This document shows, one piece after another, positions 60,009 to 64,000 of a DNA stretch of 64,000 nucleotides. Location of the stretch: positions 62,001 to 126,000 of the forward strand of contig JACJXC010000008.1 in the NCBI GenBank assembly GCA_020636835.1, given 5' to 3'. The translations under genes and the position numbers were made by a program. This stretch comes from Bacteroidales bacterium. Lineage in GTDB: Bacteria; Bacteroidota; Bacteroidia; Bacteroidales; Tenuifilaceae. Numbering within the stretch: the stretch's first letter is position 1; each line of letters opens with the position of its first letter. The notes under the pieces were generated by a model. That model searched no databases and was not told the origin of the DNA. It saw nothing but the letters and a program-made list of their open reading frames with translations.

Positions 60009-63000
60009 CTATATTCTGATTAATTTAGCATTAGCCACATTGCCGTTGGTGTAGAATATTCGGATTATATAGCTCCCTTTTTTCATATTGCCCATCGGAA
60101 TAGTATCAAATTTTTGCCCGTTGGGCTTGCGTTCAATCAGCACCGATCCCGCAATATCGATAACCTGAATGCGTTGCATTGTATGCTCTGACTCAATGTT
60201 AACTATGTCGGTGGTGGGGTTGGGGTACACCTTTAGGGTGTTTGCTTCGGGTTGCTTGGCAATTGATGTGGAGGGTGATACACAATTAACTGTTGCTATC
60301 CATCCTTTTGCTGTAACTTCCTGGTCGGATGTGAATTTGAAGGTTAGCGATCGCCCCGTGGCGTAAATCTCTTTTGGTATTGTTGTGCCGGAGAATGGGC
60401 TTCCTTTAACTTGGCTACTTTCCACACTTTCGCCATCGTAAATGTAAAGGTAGTCGTAACCCTTTTCAGTGTCAAACTCACTGAACGAAACCTTTAGCGC
60501 CTTGCCCTCGCTGCCGGAGGTAATTGTGGTGGTGTACGATTCGTAGCTCGAGTATGGAGCACTTTCCCTTCCCGAATCGGTGAATAGGGCAAAGCAGGTG
60601 TTGAATGTTCCATTCCCTATTTTAATGGTTTCTTCGGGGATAATTTCGATTGTTTTGGTGGCGTTTGCGGTAACATACGAGTTCGATGCTGAGCCCATGT
60701 CAACTACAACCGGGATAATGTGCGAATTTCCAATCACCGAGTTTATGGTCATGGTAAACCTGAAATACGCTGTGGAGCCGGCCTTAACAGCAAAGTTGCT
60801 TGTAGGCTCGTAGCTTAGTGTTACATAGCTTTTTACCGAGTCGGGGATGGTAAGGTTTACCGTTAAATCCGAAACATCGGCATGTCCGGTGTTGGCTATT
60901 GCCACTTCGCCGTAAAATTCTTCCCCGGCATTGGCTTTGGAGTTGTTATTCCCCAGTGTGGAGTCGTCAATTCTAATATCGCCAACGGATAGTTTGGGTG
61001 CGTTTATTGTTAGCCGGAGTGTTGAGGTCCACGATCCCTCGTTGCTGTTAAAGGTTAGTCCGAAATTCTCAACCGAGTTGTCGGGTACATTTGGAGCAAT
61101 GTTGAATGTGTAGGTATTTGTACTTGGGTTTAAACTACTGCCACCTAGGTCTCCTAGGGTTACAGAAGCATTGCTGGTGAGTTGTGCAAATCCCTCGTGG
61201 TTGGCAATTGTAACCGTTGTGCTGGTGGCGGGTTCTGTACCTACGTTCGCAGTGGTTAGGTCAACCGCAATGGTTTCGCCAAAGTCTATTTGGCCATTGT
61301 TGTTCCCGGTTTGGTCGTTAACGGTAAACGATTTTAGTTTTAAGAATGGAGCATTGGGTACAAAGGTTTCGATGGTTCCAATGTAGGGTATGGCTTGTGG
61401 TTTGGTGGCTGTAATGGTTAAGGTTTCGGGCTCCCATATGGAGGTTATGGCAATGTTTTTTTCCTCCGTTTGTTCGAAGTATGCTGTGCCCAGTATTTCG
61501 GAATTTTTGGTTATTGAAACGTATGAGCCTGCTGTTGCCGTTACCTTTACAGTGAGATTGCTAATGGATATGGAGGTTTCGTGCGTAACGTTGTTTGTTT
61601 GCGCCTGGGTAAGGTATGGCATTAGCGAGGGGTCGCCCAGGATGTTGTATGCTTCCCAGTAGTAGGTGGGCGTAACTTCTCCATTGGGATAGGCTTGGTT
61701 GTATGCCTCGGTAACCGCTAGGTTGCCTGTAAAAACCATGGCTCCAGTGGTGCGGTAGGTGCTGGCGAATGCGGCATCGTATGCCCCCGTGGTGGTTTCG
61801 GTAAGGGTGGGTACGTAGCCATTGTTCTCGCCCTGCATGGGGAATGCGCCTACTGCCCAGTACATATCCTCCTGCCAGTAGCTGCTTGGCGATGAGCCAA
61901 TGTAGGTAACAGCGCCCTTGTTGGCGGCTCTAATCCATGCCTCGCCAATGCACTCGCCGGTTCCAAAATCGCCCGAAAGGCAGCAGTTGGCCACGGCTAG
62001 TGGGTACTTGGCCTGGTTGGTGAATGCATTTATGTTTGAAATGGAAAGCGATGGGTCGTGCCAGGTTGTCTCGCTGCAGTGGGCGGTGTAGTTAATAAGG
62101 CCTACCGACACCTTGTCGGAATTGTAGCATCCGGTATAGCCCGATTGCTCCGAGTCGTTGTTGGGGTCGTCGGTTACTCCGTACTCGTTTACCGTGGTAA
62201 ATCCGTTTGATGTGTTAAAGTAATTGGCGGTTGCGTACTTTATAGTGGGCTGGCCTACTGCCGGGTTCCATTTATCGTCATCACCCGCAATTAGTGTTAC
62301 CTGGTTAAGGTAGGTGGGGTCGGTAAACTCGTACTTTTCGTAGTACAGTATTTTGTTGATGATGTTGTTGAGTTGCTCTGTGGTTTTGGCCGACATGCGT
62401 CCGTAGTAAATCTCCGGGAATATGTCGCCATCAATACTGGCATAGTATAGATCCGTTTTTTTCCCGGATTTACTCCCAATTGCCGACGATGGCACCTGTT
62501 CAACATCGCCCACAAAAATCAGGAACGTGGGGGCTGGGTCGGTTGTCGTACCGGCGTTGTACTGTTGCTGTATGTACTGTTTTATTTGTTCAGCAGTGGT
62601 GCCTATTTCATCGGTGTAGGCGGTAATCACGTTTATACCCTTTTGCTTTTTCCAGGCAATAAATGGTGCCAGCGAGGTTTCGAACATCCTATCGCTTACA
62701 ACCAGCATTTTAATGGGATACTTGGTTAGCTCGGGATGATCGGTGTAGGCGCTTTTTGTGGTGTTTAGGGCCGATTGGGTAATGGCGTTGAAGTACGGGC
62801 TGGCAAGGGCCTGCTCGTCGGCAATGCTTTTTGTCCCGGCTGTAACGTTAATATCAATTTCAATATCGTTTAGCACCTTTAAGCTATTTGCCGTGGGGTT
62901 GTAGTCAATAGGGGTAACCACCAGCCGTGCAATGGTGTAGTTGCGCATATTGCCCAGTATTTCGAGTTCAACCCTCGGTTTTTTGCTGTACGATTGCTTA

Positions 63001-63455
63001 GCGTAGGCTTCCTTTTTGATTTGGAATGGTATGCTGGTTGAATCCTGATCCTTACGCACCGATGGTTGAATGGGCACTAATGGGCTATTGATATTATGCC
63101 CGGTAAGCTCAACTTCCGTTTGGGTGTAGTTAGTAAGACGTGCGGTAGCCGTTGCTCCATAGGGAAGTATAACCAACTTCTTGTAGGCGGGCAGGCTGGG
63201 GGTTCCCAGTTCGCCAAAGGGGCTACTCTTATCGAACCAAATTTGGGTGTATCGATTCCCGTCCTTTGCCTGTTTCTGTTCCCAGTGTATTTTATCGATA
63301 CTAATTTTTACGCGGTGGGTGTTTCCCGATTTTGGCGCGAATTGGATCAGTTGCTTCTCTTTGTTTTCCCTCTTTAGCTCAATGATGCCGTGCTGAGCTC
63401 CTGATTGTAATGCAATTACCAATAGCGTTGTCAGCAGTAGTAACTTTCTTGTCAT
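60009..63455 (-). CDS. Gingipain-like C25 cysteine peptidase secreted by the type IX system
   Basis: 1148 residues. A signal peptide (LLLLTTLLVIALQSGAQ) is followed by a propeptide to about residue 240. The peptidase C25 domain spans about 240-620. The catalytic histidine is H459 in NYTAHCSETTWHDP and the cysteine is C491 or C492 in VANCCLSGDFGTG. Ig-like repeats, a CUB-like domain (about 965-1060, GYDYLYIYDGES) and a C-terminal type A sorting domain (LKVYPNPTTDIVNI to the end) complete it. The sorting domain directs export by the PorSS/T9SS and anchoring to lipopolysaccharide. The substrate specificity is not evident. Confidence 0.93.
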   Translation of the reverse strand: MTRKLLLLTTLLVIALQSGAQHGIIELKRENKEKQLIQFAPKSGNTHRVKISIDKIHWEQKQAKDGNRYTQIWFDKSSPFGELGTPSLPAYKKLVILPYGATATARLTNYTQTEVELTGHNINSPLVPIQPSVRKDQDSTSIPFQIKKEAYAKQSYSKKPRVELEILGNMRNYTIARLVVTPIDYNPTANSLKVLNDIEIDINVTAGTKSIADEQALASPYFNAITQSALNTTKSAYTDHPELTKYPIKMLVVSDRMFETSLAPFIAWKKQKGINVITAYTDEIGTTAEQIKQYIQQQYNAGTTTDPAPTFLIFVGDVEQVPSSAIGSKSGKKTDLYYASIDGDIFPEIYYGRMSAKTTEQLNNIINKILYYEKYEFTDPTYLNQVTLIAGDDDKWNPAVGQPTIKYATANYFNTSNGFTTVNEYGVTDDPNNDSEQSGYTGCYNSDKVSVGLINYTAHCSETTWHDPSLSISNINAFTNQAKYPLAVANCCLSGDFGTGECIGEAWIRAANKGAVTYIGSSPSSYWQEDMYWAVGAFPMQGENNGYVPTLTETTTGAYDAAFASTYRTTGAMVFTGNLAVTEAYNQAYPNGEVTPTYYWEAYNILGDPSLMPYLTQAQTNNVTHETSISISNLTVKVTATAGSYVSITKNSEILGTAYFEQTEEKNIAITSIWEPETLTITATKPQAIPYIGTIETFVPNAPFLKLKSFTVNDQTGNNNGQIDFGETIAVDLTTANVGTEPATSTTVTIANHEGFAQLTSNASVTLGDLGGSSLNPSTNTYTFNIAPNVPDNSVENFGLTFNSNEGSWTSTLRLTINAPKLSVGDIRIDDSTLGNNNSKANAGEEFYGEVAIANTGHADVSDLTVNLTIPDSVKSYVTLSYEPTSNFAVKAGSTAYFRFTMTINSVIGNSHIIPVVVDMGSASNSYVTANATKTIEIIPEETIKIGNGTFNTCFALFTDSGRESAPYSSYESYTTTITSGSEGKALKVSFSEFDTEKGYDYLYIYDGESVESSQVKGSPFSGTTIPKEIYATGRSLTFKFTSDQEVTAKGWIATVNCVSPSTSIAKQPEANTLKVYPNPTTDIVNIESEHTMQRIQVIDIAGSVLIERKPNGQKFDTIPMGNMKKGSYIIRIFYTNGNVANAKLIRI

Positions 63456-63493
63456 ACTTTCTTGTTAAAATTATTGGGTGCAAGGTACAAAAC

Positions 63494-63507
63494 GTTTGTT
63501 AACAAAC
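63494..63507. promoter_or_regulatory. 14-bp palindrome upstream of the C25 peptidase gene
   Basis: GTTTGTTAACAAAC is a perfect palindrome lying about 40-50 bp upstream of the minus-strand start codon. TACCTTGC at 63487-63480 on the minus strand resembles the -7 consensus with one mismatch, so the palindrome would overlap the -33 region. It is a candidate operator for this peptidase gene. Confidence 0.5.
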
Positions 63508-63881
63508 ATTTTTGCACAGTATAAAAACGTACTATTCCATTAACTTGTTTCGCTTTAATCGATATAATTTGTTGATTGGATATTTTTTTGTTGGAAAATT
63601 GCGTCTCGTGCAGCAAAATCGTTTTTTGGTCAGTCGTTGCGTACAGAGTTGAGTTGTTTGTTATGTTAGTGCTATAGCTCTATTTAGCTTTGGTTTAGCA
63701 TTGCGGCTTAAAAATTCGCTTAACTTCGAAACAATTTAAACTTTTAGCGTGGCGGTATATCATAGTAATGGTCGATTTGCCTAAAGTATAGTTCTGATGT
63801 GTGTTGCCGGATTATTTACATCGAAACTAGTGTCTTAAATATAAGTGTTTTACCGAAAATTTGGATTGTTAATATTTTATT
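63508..63881. other. Divergent gap before the TolC-like gene
   Basis: No gene is seen in these 374 bp. The sequence is AT-rich. No repeat or strong promoter was recognised, apart from the palindrome just before it. Confidence 0.3.
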
Positions 63882-64000
63882 ATGCAGATGAAAAAGACTT
63901 TATTCGTGCTGATACTCTCTTTGCCAACCATTTTGTGGGCACAGGAGCCATGGAGCCTCGAGCGGTGCATTGGGTATGCCTTGGAGAATAACCTTCAGGT
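63882..64000 (+). CDS. TolC-family outer membrane efflux protein, N-terminus (partial)
   Basis: 39 codons to the window edge. Start at the ATG 63882 or the second ATG 63888. A signal peptide (KKTLFVLILSLPTILWAQ) is followed by EPWSLERCIGYALENNLQ, the signature that opens mature TolC/OprM-type efflux channels (WSLEECIxYALENN). It would form the outer-membrane channel of a tripartite exporter; the partner genes are outside the window. Confidence 0.85.
   Translation, partial: MQMKKTLFVLILSLPTILWAQEPWSLERCIGYALENNLQ

Overview
The window looks like a chromosome segment of an anaerobic, amino-acid-fermenting member of the Bacteroidales. This rests on the fused lpxC-fabZ gene, a gingipain-like C25 peptidase with a type IX secretion C-terminal domain, DUF6427 and AEC-type membrane proteins, Bacteroidetes-type promoters (TTG, about 19-23 nt, TAnnTTTG) and few classical Shine-Dalgarno sites. 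Genus cannot be decided from the sequence.

Left edge (1-2.9 kb): the 3' end of nadB, then a minus-strand three-gene cassette that reads as a toxin-antitoxin-SecB-like chaperone (TAC) system with two near-identical palindromic operators, then an integrase pseudogene (internal deletion plus frameshift) directly downstream of tRNA-Arg(CCT). This is best read as the remnant of an element that integrated at the tRNA gene.

2.9-7.1 kb: a long leader region with a candidate structured RNA, then two overlapping D-Ala-D-Ala-ligase-like ATP-grasp genes, a GNAT acetyltransferase and an Lrp/AsnC regulator. This compact cassette of unknown product is the best candidate here for an undescribed biosynthetic system. 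A small acidic protein gene follows on the other strand.

7.6-24.6 kb: an essentially complete lysine-to-acetate/butyrate fermentation island in four blocks separated by terminators or longer gaps: (i) atoA, thiolase, MaoC-type hydratase, PhaB-type reductase; (ii) bcd, etfB, etfA; (iii) atoD, kal, kce, two tandem kdd paralogues, kamA; (iv) kamB, kamC, kamD, kamE. Lysine passes KamA, KamDE, Kdd, Kce and Kal to crotonyl-CoA, Bcd/Etf reduces it to butyryl-CoA, AtoDA moves CoA from butyryl-CoA to acetoacetate, and thiolase yields acetyl-CoA. PhaB and the MaoC protein add an (R)-3-hydroxybutyryl-CoA branch that links acetoacetyl-CoA and crotonyl-CoA. KamB/KamC are the probable reactivation factors of the B12 aminomutase. 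Three copies of a palindromic repeat punctuate 22.1-25.5 kb.

24.9-52 kb: mainly housekeeping genes. These include a DEAD-box helicase, a retropepsin-like protein with PDZ, an AEC transporter, the lipid A genes lpxD-lpxC/fabZ-lpxA, an HD hydrolase, a lipoprotein, YceI, dtd-mazG-deoC, an SSS symporter, a nucleotidyltransferase, a repeat-rich 0.9-kb gap, corA, hemW, rpiB, a deoxyhypusine-synthase-like protein, pyrH-frr, an e(P4)-type phosphatase, purD, DUF6427 and a DnaQ-like exonuclease.

52-64 kb: a multi-PAS sensor kinase with a single-domain response regulator, convergent with a hybrid kinase; then a large secreted C25 peptidase and, at the right edge, the start of a TolC-family outer-membrane protein.
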